From the NCBI RefSeq assembly GCF_009834805.1, contig NZ_WVHO01000010.1, positions 124,001 to 188,000 of the forward strand: a stretch of DNA of 64,000 nt, written 5' to 3'. The position numbers and the translations under genes are program-made. Numbering within the stretch: position 1 is the first letter of the stretch; each line of letters starts with the position of its first letter. Shown here in pieces: positions 21,809 through 33,576 of the stretch. Below the pieces are notes generated by a model. That model worked only from the letters and a program-made list of their open reading frames with translations. It was not told the DNA's origin and did no database searches. This DNA comes from Saccharibacter sp. 17.LH.SD. Lineage in GTDB: Bacteria; Pseudomonadota; Alphaproteobacteria; Acetobacterales; Acetobacteraceae.

Positions 21809-22599
21809 CCCAACTTTCCTCTTCCCATCAAAGGACTTGCTGAAATTGCAGAGGAAAAGGATTCCATTGGGTCTGCTTCATAAGCGGTTCGCCCTGCTTC
21901 AATCGCCTGGGCAAACGCATGGGCCATCCGCACGGGGTCTCCTGCTTGAGCCACGGCTGTATTGAGCAACACAGCATCAAACCCCATTTCCATTACATCA
22001 ACAGCATGTGAAGGGCGGCCAATTCCGGCATCAATAATCAATGGAATATCCGCAAAACTCTGGCGCATTGTCCGCAATGCCGAACGATGGCTGATTCCCT
22101 GCCCGCTCCCAATAGGAGCTGCCCACGGCATCAAAAGCTGACATCCCGCACGCAGCAAACGCTCTGCAACACCAAGGTCCGTCGTGGTATAGGGAAAGAC
22201 CTTAAACCCTTCTTTGACAAGGATCTCTGCCGCTTCCACTAAACCGAATATATCTGGATGGAGGGTCTGATCATCACCGATCACCTCTAACTTGATCCAA
22301 TCCGTCCCTAAGATTTCACGCGCCATTTGTGCCGTCGTGACAGCCTCACGCACAGAATGGCACCCTGCTGTATTAGGCAGTACATGCACGCCAAGCTGTT
22401 TGATCAACCGCCAAAAACCCTGACCAGAAAGCCCTTCTCCTCGCTGCATACCAATCGTTTCACGCCGCAAAGAAACCGTGACAATATCAACGTGAGCTTT
22501 TTCTACGGCCTCTTGAAGACACGCAGGAGATGGATAGCGCGCAGTTCCAAGCAAGAGGCGCGACCGCACCTCTTGCCCATAAAGCGTTAATGCCGCCAT
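21805..22599 (-). CDS. thiG: Thiazole synthase ThiG
   Basis: Condenses DXP, the dehydroglycine supplied by ThiO, and ThiS-thiocarboxylate to the thiazole ring of thiamin. It is an alpha/beta barrel of 264 aa. Motifs: [11 protein letters not shown] near 14-24, [14 protein letters not shown] near 75-88, [10 protein letters not shown] near 103-112 (the Lys forms the Schiff base with DXP), [11 protein letters not shown] and [26 protein letters not shown]. It lies 6 nt after thiS and overlaps thiE by 4 nt. Confidence 0.95.
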   Translation of the reverse strand: MAALTLYGQEVRSRLLLGTARYPSPACLQEAVEKAHVDIVTVSLRRETIGMQRGEGLSGQGFWRLIKQLGVHVLPNTAGCHSVREAVTTAQMAREILGTDWIKLEVIGDDQTLHPDIFGLVEAAEILVKEGFKVFPYTTTDLGVAERLLRAGCQLLMPWAAPIGSGQGISHRSALRTMRQSFADIPLIIDAGIGRPSHAVDVMEMGFDAVLLNTAVAQAGDPVRMAHAFAQAIEAGRTAYEADPMESFSSAISASPLMGRGKLG

Positions 22600-22605
22600 G
22601 AGACC

Positions 22606-22799
22606 TCACCCTCCTTGCATCGGGGCAAGCACTTCCACTTCATCACCCGCGTGTAATACTGTGTCATCGCGCTTAACCGCCGGGACAAACTGACCATTCA
22701 ACGCTGTGGCCACAGACGCTTGATCAAGCGCTAAGTCCTTAATCAACGCACCCAACGTCTCTGAAAAAGGATGCCACTCGCCATTCACCTTAAGCTGTG

Positions 22800-22803
<4 letters not shown>
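22606..22803 (-). CDS. thiS: Sulfur carrier protein ThiS
   Basis: A 65-aa beta-grasp protein starting MTQLKVNGEWH and ending LAPMQGG. The terminal Gly-Gly is adenylated by ThiF and carries the thiocarboxylate used by ThiG. The start ATG at 22801-22803 overlaps the thiO stop as ATGA; a start five codons upstream is less likely. Confidence 0.93.
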
Positions 22804-25654
<2,851 letters not shown>

Positions 25655-25661
25655 AATCTCC

Positions 25662-25746
25662 TGTTCCTTCGCCGGCATGACCCGGATCAGGTTCAAAGGG
25701 TTCGGCACTTACCGTCTCAGCCTCGTCAGAGACACCCCCCGGAACA
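25662..25746 (-). promoter_or_regulatory. TPP riboswitch (thi-box) upstream of thiC
   Basis: Read on the minus strand, the region has helix P1 TGTTCC (25741-25746) pairing with GGAACA (25662-25667). Between them are the conserved GGGGTGTC...GGCTGAGA element near 25712-25738 and the second conserved half, ACCTGATCCGGGTCATGCCGGCGAAGG, near 25668-25694. These are the pyrimidine-sensing and pyrophosphate-sensing arms of the TPP aptamer. No long T-tract follows, so control is probably at translation: an AGGAGA site begins a few bases after P1. An ATGAGC/GCTCAT pair just downstream could form a small additional hairpin. It should repress thiC-O-S-G-E-F-D when TPP is abundant. Confidence 0.93.
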
Positions 25747-25832
25747 TCTTTTTGGCTATGCCCCTTTTGTAGAAAGGTCAAGCATCCTTTGTGTGATTAA
25801 AGAAGATGTTAAAAAACCCACTATCTCCCACT

Positions 25833-26921
25833 TCAAACACCCACATAATGCCGCTCGAAACGGTGTCCAAGCGATGTGAGGATTTCATAGCCAATCGTCC
25901 CTGCCATACGGGCTACGGAGTCTACAGATTGGTGCGGACCAATAACCGACAAAAAATCCCCCGGCTTTAAGGCATCGTCGGAAATATTTCCGATATCAAC
26001 GGACACACTATCCATGGAAATGCGGCCTACAACCGGCAATTCTATATCTTTGTACCACAACGCCATATGCCCACTGACAGACCGAAACAGCCCATCTGCA
26101 TAGCCAATTCCTACCGTGGCAAGGCGTGTCCCTGCTGGCGCGCGCCATGTCATTCCATAACCAACACCTGCTGCTTGTTCGACATGCCTTATTTGAACAA
26201 TACGTGCCTCAAGCTGCACGACAGGACGCAATGGGTTCTGTCCTTGATCATTAGGCGCAAGACCGTACAAAGCAGCTCCCGGCCTCACAAGATCAAAGTG
26301 GTAATCGGAGCCTAGAAAAATCCCTGATGACGCCGCCAATGACCGTGGCACTCCAGGAAAAAAATCTGCCATTTTGATAAAAAAATCACGCTGGCGTGCA
26401 TTAGCAGGGTCATCGGGCGTGTCGGCACAGGCCAAGTGACTCATGACCAATACAGGCTGAAGCCCTTCCGTCACCCCAAATTCGAGATCCTTGAGCGACA
26501 AACCAAAGCGCGACATACCACTGTCAAACTGCAAAGCAACGGGATCATTTCTCCCGCTTTCTTGGCAGAAGTTTCGCCATTCCAAAGCTTGCTCACGGCT
26601 ATTAATGACGGGGATTAAACCGTGCTCTGCCATAAAAGCCGTACCGCCGGGTAAAAACCCATGCAGAACAAAAATTCTACTTTTAGGAATAAAAGCACGA
26701 AGCCTCTGCCCCTCTTCGGGATGCGCGACAAAGAAAGTCTTCACATACGGCGCCAAAGCAGAAGCCACAGGCCCTAACCCTACTCCATAAGCATCTGCCT
26801 TAAGCACTGCCGCACATTCTGCTCCGACGGCTTCTTCTTGTAGTCGTTTATAATTGTAACACAAATTAGCTAAATCAATTGTTAAGCGCGCGTGATGACG
26901 TTGCTGTTGTTGAATTTTCAC
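25833..26921 (-). CDS. alr: Alanine racemase
   Basis: PLP enzyme that makes D-alanine for peptidoglycan. The 362-aa protein shows the fold-type III barrel with the PLP lysine in LKADAYG near residues 41-47, the catalytic tyrosine in AAGVGYGMTWRA near 250-261, TVGIGYADGLFR, and VGRISMDSVSVDI near 298-310. It is transcribed towards thiC, ending 87 nt before the TPP aptamer. Its start codon faces the divergent sphingolipid operon across a 379-nt intergenic region. Confidence 0.95.
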   Translation of the reverse strand: MKIQQQQRHHARLTIDLANLCYNYKRLQEEAVGAECAAVLKADAYGVGLGPVASALAPYVKTFFVAHPEEGQRLRAFIPKSRIFVLHGFLPGGTAFMAEHGLIPVINSREQALEWRNFCQESGRNDPVALQFDSGMSRFGLSLKDLEFGVTEGLQPVLVMSHLACADTPDDPANARQRDFFIKMADFFPGVPRSLAASSGIFLGSDYHFDLVRPGAALYGLAPNDQGQNPLRPVVQLEARIVQIRHVEQAAGVGYGMTWRAPAGTRLATVGIGYADGLFRSVSGHMALWYKDIELPVVGRISMDSVSVDIGNISDDALKPGDFLSVIGPHQSVDSVARMAGTIGYEILTSLGHRFERHYVGV

Positions 26922-27300
26922 GCATTCATTCCCTGCCTAACTTGAGGCAAGCACGATGGAAAACTGAGCCCCTGAAGTCAAGATAATAGCGGGGTTTATC
27001 GTAAAAATTCCCCATTCTCCAATACTGGAAAAGATCCTCTATTCTCCCCAGATAAAGAACCGACACCTATAAACACCAGCATGCCTTGCATGATTTCCCG
27101 ATGTGCCGCTTTTTGGTATACTCCGCGCAATGTCATTAAGGAATTTGTTAACTTCTGCTTGAGAAAGTACCTACAAATGTATTAGAGACTGTCGCTAATC
27201 CAGGTAACTCCATCCATCTGGGGTTATCTTCAATGTCGTTGTTTTTATTTTCGCAGGGGCCCCAAAGGTATCTGGTGGTCCAAACGGAGCTAGTTCAGGT
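26922..27300. promoter_or_regulatory. Divergent intergenic region between alr and the sphingolipid operon
   Basis: This is the longest gene-poor stretch in the window (379 nt). It holds a TATACT hexamer at 27117-27122 that would serve as a -10 for the plus-strand operon, but the matching -35 is weak (TTTCCC at 17-nt spacing). Its last 70 nt contain a short leader frame described separately. I see no riboswitch, long inverted repeat or RNA gene. Confidence 0.35.
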
Positions 27301-27304
27301 TTGA
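27233..27304 (+). CDS. Possible 23-codon leader ORF overlapping the acyl-AMP ligase start
   Basis: ATG at 27233 opens a frame of 23 codons (MSLFLFSQGPQRYLVVQTEL...) whose TGA at 27302-27304 overlaps the TTG start at 27301 by two bases. That geometry would allow translational coupling to the downstream ligase, whose own ribosome-binding site is poor. The sequence upstream of this ATG has only a weak GGGG-type site, so the frame may be fortuitous. Confidence 0.3.
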   Translation: MSLFLFSQGPQRYLVVQTELVQV

Positions 27305-29049
27305 CCGAGGCCAACCTAAATACCCAATCCCCCCTTTCCATCACGCCAAGCCGTTCAGGCATTGAACGACGGTATGGGGATTTCCCAACTTTTCCAGCTG
27401 CGCTTGATTATGCAGCGCAAGGAAAGTCAGGGTTCAATATCTATTCCGGTCGTGGCACCCTTATTGAGTCACTGCCCTACAGCACGCTGCGTGTTCAGGC
27501 CCTATCTGTCGCACGCCGTCTTTTGGGACTTGGCCTCACAAAAGGGGATCGCGTTGCCATTGTCGCTGAAAGCGATGGTGACTTTGCGCGCGCCTTTTTC
27601 GGTTGCCAATATGCAGGGCTCGTTCCAGCTCCTCTTCCCCTTCCTGTCGTTTTCGGTGGGAAAGACGACTATATCAAAACCCTTCGAGGCATGATCACCA
27701 GTGCAGGTGCGCGCGCTGTCGTGGTACCTAGCGTTATTGGTGGATGGACAGACCTCATTACTGAAGGTCTTGACCTCCTCTTTGGTGGCTCCCCTACTGA
27801 ACTAATGGAACAGGAAGAGAAAGAGATCGCCTTGCCTGACGTTGGCCCGGACGATCTTTCTTATCTTCAATTTTCATCGGGAAGCACACGCTCTCCAACG
27901 GGCGTATGCATTACCCAAAGAGCTGGTATGGCGAATATCCATAGCATCTCCAAATATGGGCTTTGCGTCTTCCCTTCAGAAGATCCTCGTGTCGATCGTT
28001 GTGTCTCATGGTTGCCGCTTTACCATGATATGGGGCTCGTCGGGTTCTTCCTTACCCCTATGGGATGCCAACTTTCTGTTGATCTTCTCCCAACTAGAGA
28101 GTTTGCACGCCGCCCTCATATCTGGTTAGAACTTATTTCGCGCAATCGTGGAACACTTTCCTACAGCCCCTCTTTTGGCTTTGAACTATGTGTTCGCCGC
28201 GGAGCTCGTGAGGAAATTGACCTTTCCTCCTGGCGTGCTGCAGGAATTGGTGGCGATATGATTCGCCCCCAGATTATGCATCAATTCGCTGAGGCATTCG
28301 CTTGCCGTGGTTTTGATAAACGGGCTTTTGTGGCAAGTTACGGGATGGCAGAAACGACCCTGGCCATCAGCTTTGCGCCTCTGAATGAAGGCATCCACAC
28401 CGATACGGTTGACCTCCGTTACCTAGAAGAGCGCAATTACGCACGCCCTGCTGATGAAAAGACAGAGCCGCGGCGTACTTTTGTCCTTTGCGGTAGGCCT
28501 CTTCCCGAACATGAGATGGAAGTACGCTCCCCGGACGGTAAAATCTTATCTGAGCGCGAAGTTGGCACTATCTTCGTGCGTGGTCCGAGCATTATGTCGG
28601 GATATTTCCAGCGCCCGGATGAGACTGAAAAAGCTCTTTCAGCTAATGGTTGGCTCAATACAGGGGATCTTGGTTATTTCCTTGATGGTCAAATCGTCGT
28701 GACGGGCCGAGCAAAAGACCTCATCATCATCAATGCACGCAATATCCTCCCGCAAGACCTCGAATGGGCAGCGGAACATGAGATGCCCAATGTGCGTTCG
28801 CGCGATGTTGCTGTTTTCTCAGTCGATCACCAAGAAGGTGAAAAAGTCGTTGCTCTCGTTCAGTGTCGCCTCAGCGAAGAAGAGACACGCGCCAAACTAA
28901 AAACTGATCTCACAGCCCTATTCCGCAGGATTCATGGGATTGACGTGGAAGTCACACTTGTTGCGCCACGATCGCTCCCACAAACATCCTCTGGAAAGTT
29001 GACCCGAGCCCGTGCAAAGGCCATGTTCCTAGCTGGAGAATTTAGTTAA
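27301..29049 (+). CDS. Fatty acyl-AMP ligase / acyl-ACP synthetase of the sphingolipid locus
   Basis: Adenylate-forming enzyme (582 aa) of the FAAL type. It activates a fatty acid as acyl-AMP for loading onto the adjacent ACP. Visible motifs are LQFSSGSTRSPTGV near 190-203 (P-loop), SWLPLYHDMGLVGFF near 239, ASYGMAETTLA near 342-352, TGDLGYF near 450, and the A10 lysine in LPQTSSGKLTRA near the C-terminus. The first in-frame start is TTG at 27301: the frame is open to 27208 but contains no ATG, GTG or TTG upstream. It lies first in an operon with ACP and serine palmitoyltransferase, the same trio found in the Caulobacter ceramide cluster. Its role in ceramide acyl supply is inferred from that context. 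Confidence 0.85.
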   Translation: MTEANLNTQSPLSITPSRSGIERRYGDFPTFPAALDYAAQGKSGFNIYSGRGTLIESLPYSTLRVQALSVARRLLGLGLTKGDRVAIVAESDGDFARAFFGCQYAGLVPAPLPLPVVFGGKDDYIKTLRGMITSAGARAVVVPSVIGGWTDLITEGLDLLFGGSPTELMEQEEKEIALPDVGPDDLSYLQFSSGSTRSPTGVCITQRAGMANIHSISKYGLCVFPSEDPRVDRCVSWLPLYHDMGLVGFFLTPMGCQLSVDLLPTREFARRPHIWLELISRNRGTLSYSPSFGFELCVRRGAREEIDLSSWRAAGIGGDMIRPQIMHQFAEAFACRGFDKRAFVASYGMAETTLAISFAPLNEGIHTDTVDLRYLEERNYARPADEKTEPRRTFVLCGRPLPEHEMEVRSPDGKILSEREVGTIFVRGPSIMSGYFQRPDETEKALSANGWLNTGDLGYFLDGQIVVTGRAKDLIIINARNILPQDLEWAAEHEMPNVRSRDVAVFSVDHQEGEKVVALVQCRLSEEETRAKLKTDLTALFRRIHGIDVEVTLVAPRSLPQTSSGKLTRARAKAMFLAGEFS

Positions 29050-29101
29050 GTAGGAATACGCATACATTCCACCTCCTGTGACGGTTAAAAGGTTAAGAGA
29101 C

Positions 29102-29356
29102 ATGACTGAAAGTGTTGCCGATATTTCCTCAATCATCATTGAGAAACTTCTGGCTAACCCCAAAGTTCCTCGTAATATCAATGGTGATAGCCGTATTGTG
29201 GAAGATTTGTCTTTTGACAGTTTGGCCGTCATGAATTTTGTCATGGAGATTGAAGACACATTGGATGTCTCTGTTCCACTCGACAAGCTTGCTGATATTC
29301 GTACTATCAATGATCTTGCGCAATGCTTGCACGAGATTAAGGCTGCACAAGCATGA
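29102..29356 (+). CDS. Acyl carrier protein dedicated to sphingolipid synthesis
   Basis: An 84-aa ACP-fold protein with the phosphopantetheine serine in DLSFDSLAVM (S40). It diverges strongly from the housekeeping AcpP at 42.7 kb, which reads [11 protein letters not shown] at the same place, so it is a specialised carrier. It starts at the ATG at 29102, preceded by AAGAG; a GTG eight codons upstream is less likely. Its stop overlaps the serine palmitoyltransferase start as ATGA, implying coupled synthesis. It should receive an acyl group from the preceding ligase and present it to SPT. Confidence 0.9.
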   Translation: MTESVADISSIIIEKLLANPKVPRNINGDSRIVEDLSFDSLAVMNFVMEIEDTLDVSVPLDKLADIRTINDLAQCLHEIKAAQA

Positions 29357-30555
29357 CAGCGGGATTGTTCGACAAACACCAGAATTTACGCACCTCTTAT
29401 GAGGCACTTATAGCGGCAAGCCCTCGCAATCCGTTTGGTGTCGTCATAGAGCGCCCGCTTTCAGCAAGCGTTGGGATCATCGAAGGACGCAAGACGCTTC
29501 TCTTCGGTACCAATAACTATCTTGGACTGAGCCAGTCACAAAAAGCACGTGATGCCGCTATCGAGACTGTTTCGACCATGGGCGTTGGCACCACGGGCTC
29601 GCGTATTGCGAATGGTACCTATTCCCTTCACACCAAGCTGGAAGAACGTCTTTCTCAGGTACTCCAACGGCGCCATACCATGATATTCTCAACAGGATAT
29701 CAAGCTAATCTCGGCACCATCTCCGCTTTGGTCAACAAAGATGATATCCTGTTTCTAGATGCTGACAGCCATGCCAGCATCTACGATGGGGCGCGTCTTT
29801 CTGGAGCGCAGGTTATCCGCTTCCGTCATAATGACCCTGCCGATCTGGATAAACGCCTAGCCCGTACAAAGAACGCATCCGGTGCTCGCCTTGTCATCGT
29901 CGAAGGCATTTATTCCATGACGGGGAATATTGCACCTGTCGATAAATTTGTTGAGGTAACAAAACGCCACAACGTTACCCTTATGGTGGATGAAGCCCAT
30001 TCTTTCGGCGTTATGGGGGACCATGGCCGCGGCGTTGCCGAGATGCAAGGCTGCGAAGATGGCGTTGATTTCGTCGTAGGGACTTTTTCCAAATCGCTTG
30101 GAACCGTTGGTGGCTATTGCGCGACCAATCATGATGAGATCGCTCTTATGCGCCTCTGCTCGCGCCCTTATATGTTTACAGCGTCTCTCCCCCCTGAAAT
30201 CATCGCCTCAACCCTCGCTGCTTTAGAAGAAATTCAAGCGCGCCCTGAATTACGTGAAAAATTAAGAGAAAATTCAGAACGCTTGCATCAAGGGCTTAAG
30301 AAAAGTGGTCTCAGCACAGGAGATTTTGTCTCCCCAGTCGTTGCTGTGACGTTAGAAGATGTCCCTCAGGCTCTCACCTTCTGGAATGCTCTTCTCGAGG
30401 CCGGCGTTTACGTCAATCTTTCTCTTCCACCGGCAACGCCAGACAACCGTCCACTCCTGCGTTGTTCTGTGATGGCAGCTCACTCTGCAGAAGAGATTGA
30501 TCAAGCCGTTGCCGCCTTCACAGACATTGCCAAAAAACTCGGCCTCACGGCTTAA
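29353..30555 (+). CDS. spt: Serine palmitoyltransferase (alpha-oxoamine synthase family)
   Basis: PLP enzyme that condenses L-serine with a long-chain acyl thioester to give 3-ketodihydrosphingosine, the first step of ceramide synthesis. The 400-aa soluble single-chain form is typical of bacteria. Key residues: H140 in DADSHASIYD (stacks on PLP), the D213-E214-A215-H216 motif, and the Schiff-base lysine K247 in GTFSKSLGT. The GTTGSRIANGT segment near 80-90 is family-wide. The related KBL and AONS enzymes share these residues, but its placement behind a dedicated ligase and ACP makes SPT by far the best call. Confidence 0.92.
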   Translation: MTAGLFDKHQNLRTSYEALIAASPRNPFGVVIERPLSASVGIIEGRKTLLFGTNNYLGLSQSQKARDAAIETVSTMGVGTTGSRIANGTYSLHTKLEERLSQVLQRRHTMIFSTGYQANLGTISALVNKDDILFLDADSHASIYDGARLSGAQVIRFRHNDPADLDKRLARTKNASGARLVIVEGIYSMTGNIAPVDKFVEVTKRHNVTLMVDEAHSFGVMGDHGRGVAEMQGCEDGVDFVVGTFSKSLGTVGGYCATNHDEIALMRLCSRPYMFTASLPPEIIASTLAALEEIQARPELREKLRENSERLHQGLKKSGLSTGDFVSPVVAVTLEDVPQALTFWNALLEAGVYVNLSLPPATPDNRPLLRCSVMAAHSAEEIDQAVAAFTDIAKKLGLTA

Positions 30556-30559
30556 GACT

Positions 30560-30605
30560 GAATACCTTCTCTCCTATGGAGGGAAGGTATTCTAAGAAGT
30601 TTTTA
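30560..30605 (+). terminator. Rho-independent terminator after spt
   Basis: GAATACCTTC at 30560-30569 pairs with GAAGGTATTC at 30583-30592; TCTC and GGAG extend the stem around a small loop. The sequence TAAGAAGTTTTT follows. It ends the plus-strand trio and overlaps the stop of the convergent gene, so it may act in both directions. Confidence 0.75.
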
Positions 30606-31538
30606 TTGACGCACTGACTTAAGCCGTCGGGCTTGCCAGAGAAATATAGGAAGCCCAAGAAGAGGGTGACGCTCTACAAAAGGAGGAACTCTGACTTCCT
30701 CTCCTGTATGACGTCGAATTTTCCACAGAAGGTAACGCATACCTCCCCTAAAAGTGAATGCCGCCTTCAAAAGACGCATCACATTCAAAGGACGTCCAAT
30801 TCTCTTAACGCGTGCCCAACGGGATTTTGCCTTTTCCCGTAATGCCGGGCTCAATTGCGGCTGAAATGTATCGCCAATGACCGAGACATGAATCGCTTCT
30901 TTTTTCCATGCGGCGAGTAACAGAACCGCATAACGCTCCTCATGCCCGGCTAATAAATCATGGCTGCGTTTCTTTTTCTCAACACGCAATTCCGCTTCAT
31001 ATGTATGCTGGAAAAGCGTGTGCCAATAATCTTCCGGCTCACCAGAGTAAGGCCCTAAGAGAGCCGCCCAACGGGCCGCCGTGACTACACATTGTTGAAT
31101 CGCTGACAAAATGCGATCTGCACTTTTCTCGTCTTTCACCCAAACAAGACGCACAGGCTGACAAAAACGTGCCCAAATGGTTGTATCTAATGATTGCAGA
31201 CGACTACGCTTCAAAAATTGTGCAAGCGATAGAACCGCCACCTTTGCACGAAGCAACTGTCCCTCATGTTCATATTCACAATAATACACATTGGGTGGGA
31301 GAAAAGCGTTCGCCATACGCTCCATTACATGATGGGAAAAAGACGTATTTTCCTCGGTAATGACGTATAAATCGAGAATACCATTTGGATCCCTATGCCG
31401 CAACACTGAGCCGTAAAAAACAATACCTAATGGCATAACCGGCATGATGCTTGATAGATACTGAGCAAAAGCGACAACAGCCGCGTCAGTTTCCGTCGTC
31501 AATTCACGAATTAAAATCGTCCTCATGAAATCAGGCAT
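30603..31538 (-). CDS. Tam41-like (mitochondrial-type) CTP:lipid-phosphate cytidylyltransferase
   Basis: This 311-aa protein has no signal peptide or clear membrane span. Its pattern matches Tam41/Mmp37, the peripheral CDP-diacylglycerol synthase of mitochondria. The nucleotidyltransferase core is FYGSVLR at 41-47 with ILDLYVI at 54-60 (D56, metal site), where human TAMM41 has YGSGVY and MLDFVF. Further matches are WARFCQPVRLVWV at 122-134 (family: GRxQKPVKI), VVTAARW at 151-157, and AELRV at 182-186 (family: GDFRM). I recognise this from memory of the family, not from a search. It overlaps the lipid-kinase gene upstream by 8 nt, so kinase and cytidylyltransferase are coupled. The inferred reaction is lipid phosphate + CTP to CDP-lipid, possibly CDP-ceramide or CDP-diacylglycerol. 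Confidence 0.65.
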   Translation of the reverse strand: MPDFMRTILIRELTTETDAAVVAFAQYLSSIMPVMPLGIVFYGSVLRHRDPNGILDLYVITEENTSFSHHVMERMANAFLPPNVYYCEYEHEGQLLRAKVAVLSLAQFLKRSRLQSLDTTIWARFCQPVRLVWVKDEKSADRILSAIQQCVVTAARWAALLGPYSGEPEDYWHTLFQHTYEAELRVEKKKRSHDLLAGHEERYAVLLLAAWKKEAIHVSVIGDTFQPQLSPALREKAKSRWARVKRIGRPLNVMRLLKAAFTFRGGMRYLLWKIRRHTGEEVRVPPFVERHPLLGLPIFLWQARRLKSVRQ

Positions 31539-32505
31539 GTAGAAACCGGAAGACTGGCCCCCGCTCCAAAATCATTGTCGCCTCAGGGAGTGCAGGAAAA
31601 ACCTCACCATCAAGCACAAAATCACTGTCCGTTGCCAACCGCATCCGCTCTGTTTGGCTACTCACATAATCACTATTTTGTCGTAACCATTGTGGTGCAC
31701 GTCCACGCAATAAATTCCCTAATGCAGCGGGGAAACGGCTGGGAAACGCATTAACATCAATAAAATGAAAGCCGTCTTGGTTATTCTTCTCATCCCAAAA
31801 AGGCCAAATACCACGCGATAGTTTCTCAAGAGCGGTCACGAGAAAAAAGAAGCTCTGCCCATCTCGAACAAGCATTCCCTCTTTTTGCAACGCTTGCCAG
31901 TGCAGCCTATTACCCCGCAACCACGAATGCCGGCTCCGCGGGAAAATTAGACTTAACAAACTCGTTGCTACTGTGATGATAACCGCAAGATCATGCGGTG
32001 CAAAACGCAGTACTGTTGGAGAATGAGCAATATGTACAGCACGAGCATAACCCGTACATCCCCCGAACATGCCTAATATCGAGGGCCGTGTACCCTCAGG
32101 CCAGGAAAGGCGGATAGGGCTTCTCTCACTGATGCGAAATACTTTTCCACCTACCAAACGCTCTATCGCCGCAGCCCCACGCAAACCGAATCCGACATCT
32201 CCCGCAATAAGATTTGTATTGCCAGACGGCAGTACAGCAATTGCAGGTAATTTATCTTCAGGATAGACAGAAGCAATCGCCGTTAAACACGCACTGACCG
32301 TGCCATCACCACCATTAATAGCAATCGCATCAACATTGCGTTCTGCTAGACTGGCAATATGGCCCCGCAAATGCGCATCATGCTGAGAGCTGATACAAAA
32401 CTCTCCCAGCTTTTCTCGGGCGAAAGCCAAAGATTTGTCACCATCTTGCTGATTGCGCCTGCTATTGGGATTATGGAGAAAGGCTGGTTGCGCGATTTTA
32501 GTCAA
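31531..32505 (-). CDS. DAGK-catalytic-domain lipid kinase (diacylglycerol/sphingosine/ceramide kinase family)
   Basis: A 324-aa protein of the diacylglycerol kinase superfamily. The N-terminal nucleotide-binding domain has HNPNSRRN at 11-18 and the hallmark NGGDGTV at 64-70; AVLPSGNTNLIAGD follows near 97. The C-terminal half is the beta-sandwich typical of YegS/LCB5-type kinases, ending in the FVLDGEVF region. Substrates in this family are diacylglycerol, sphingoid bases or ceramide. Its place in a ceramide locus, next to a Tam41-like enzyme, favours a sphingolipid substrate by inference. It is divergent from the phosphoesterase gene. Confidence 0.85.
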   Translation of the reverse strand: MTKIAQPAFLHNPNSRRNQQDGDKSLAFAREKLGEFCISSQHDAHLRGHIASLAERNVDAIAINGGDGTVSACLTAIASVYPEDKLPAIAVLPSGNTNLIAGDVGFGLRGAAAIERLVGGKVFRISERSPIRLSWPEGTRPSILGMFGGCTGYARAVHIAHSPTVLRFAPHDLAVIITVATSLLSLIFPRSRHSWLRGNRLHWQALQKEGMLVRDGQSFFFLVTALEKLSRGIWPFWDEKNNQDGFHFIDVNAFPSRFPAALGNLLRGRAPQWLRQNSDYVSSQTERMRLATDSDFVLDGEVFPALPEATMILERGPVFRFLHA

Positions 32506-32661
32506 TGTTTTGCCATAATAAACTATCTCGCCGAAAGACAGACTGCCTTTCAGTCATTCCAAAACTAGTAAGACCGCTCTAACATAGCTATAGTGCCGGG
32601 GCCAGTGAGGAAGCACCTTCCCTGGCGGAATATTCGTTCGCTGTCTCTATTTCGGAACAAT

Positions 32662-33576
32662 ATGTCATTGGACCACATCGCTGATTTTCACACATCCCGT
32701 TATGGCCAACCCGTTAGCTTGGCTCATTTATCTGATCCACATTTGCCACCTCCCCGTCTTCGGTGGACATCTCTTTTCTTCAACAAAAGGCTCCTGAGCT
32801 TTTTACTCTGGAAAACCCAAAGAAGACTCGCTCATTTATCTTCTGTTAACCAGCAATTGCTAGAAAAAATTCGCTCTCATGGGAATATTGCCGCCACATT
32901 AGTCAGTGGTGACATCACCAATTTCGGTACCTATGAAGAATATCAGTCATCTCAACATTGGCTCAAGAAACTTCCAGAACCTGCTATTGTCGTTCCAGGC
33001 AATCACGATATTATGGTTGCCATACCGCCAGAAAAAAGCCTCCATTTGTGGGGAGAGTGGTGCGATGACGTCTTCCCATTTGTACGTGTTATTGATCACG
33101 TTGCCATTATCGGTTTGAATTCGGCCATCCCAACGCCTCTCTTTACCGCTTATGGATGTTTAAAGAAGCGCCAGCTCGCAAAATTAGAAACCCTTCTTGA
33201 TGTCTTGGGCAAAGAGGGCTACTGCCGAGTAATTATGATTCATCACCCCCCCAAGAAAGGTCTTTTACCCCTCCGTAAATCATTTCTGGGGACAAAAGCC
33301 TTCGCACGTGTTTTACAACGAAAAGGTGCTGAAATTGTCCTCCATGGACACTCTCACAATGCAACGATAAACACGATTGAGGGGACGAAAATACCGCTCG
33401 TCGGGGTTGGTGCAGCGTCCCTTAAAAGTGACCATCCACAGAAAGAAGCGAGCTGGAATCATCTTCTTTTGACCCCAAAAGAGCATAACTGGCATATTGC
33501 CCTAACACGCCAGAACTATAAAGGGCAGGTCATGGAAACAAGAGAATGGGTTGCCCCCATAAGGGATGATAGATGA
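32662..33576 (+). CDS. Calcineurin-like metallophosphoesterase
   Basis: A 304-aa cytoplasmic phosphoesterase with all five metal motifs: HLSDPHL (D25, H27), SGDITNFG, PGNHDIM, MIHHPPKKG and LHGHSHN. The start is placed at 32662, where GGAACA precedes the ATG; a GTG 23 codons upstream is possible. It overlaps the next gene (LptF-like) by 4 nt, so it opens a five-gene plus-strand operon. Relatives hydrolyse phosphomono- or diesters of nucleotides or lipids (for example UDP-diacylglucosamine or CDP-lipids). A lipid-phosphate substrate fits the neighbourhood but is not proven by sequence. Confidence 0.82.
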   Translation: MSLDHIADFHTSRYGQPVSLAHLSDPHLPPPRLRWTSLFFNKRLLSFLLWKTQRRLAHLSSVNQQLLEKIRSHGNIAATLVSGDITNFGTYEEYQSSQHWLKKLPEPAIVVPGNHDIMVAIPPEKSLHLWGEWCDDVFPFVRVIDHVAIIGLNSAIPTPLFTAYGCLKKRQLAKLETLLDVLGKEGYCRVIMIHHPPKKGLLPLRKSFLGTKAFARVLQRKGAEIVLHGHSHNATINTIEGTKIPLVGVGAASLKSDHPQKEASWNHLLLTPKEHNWHIALTRQNYKGQVMETREWVAPIRDDR

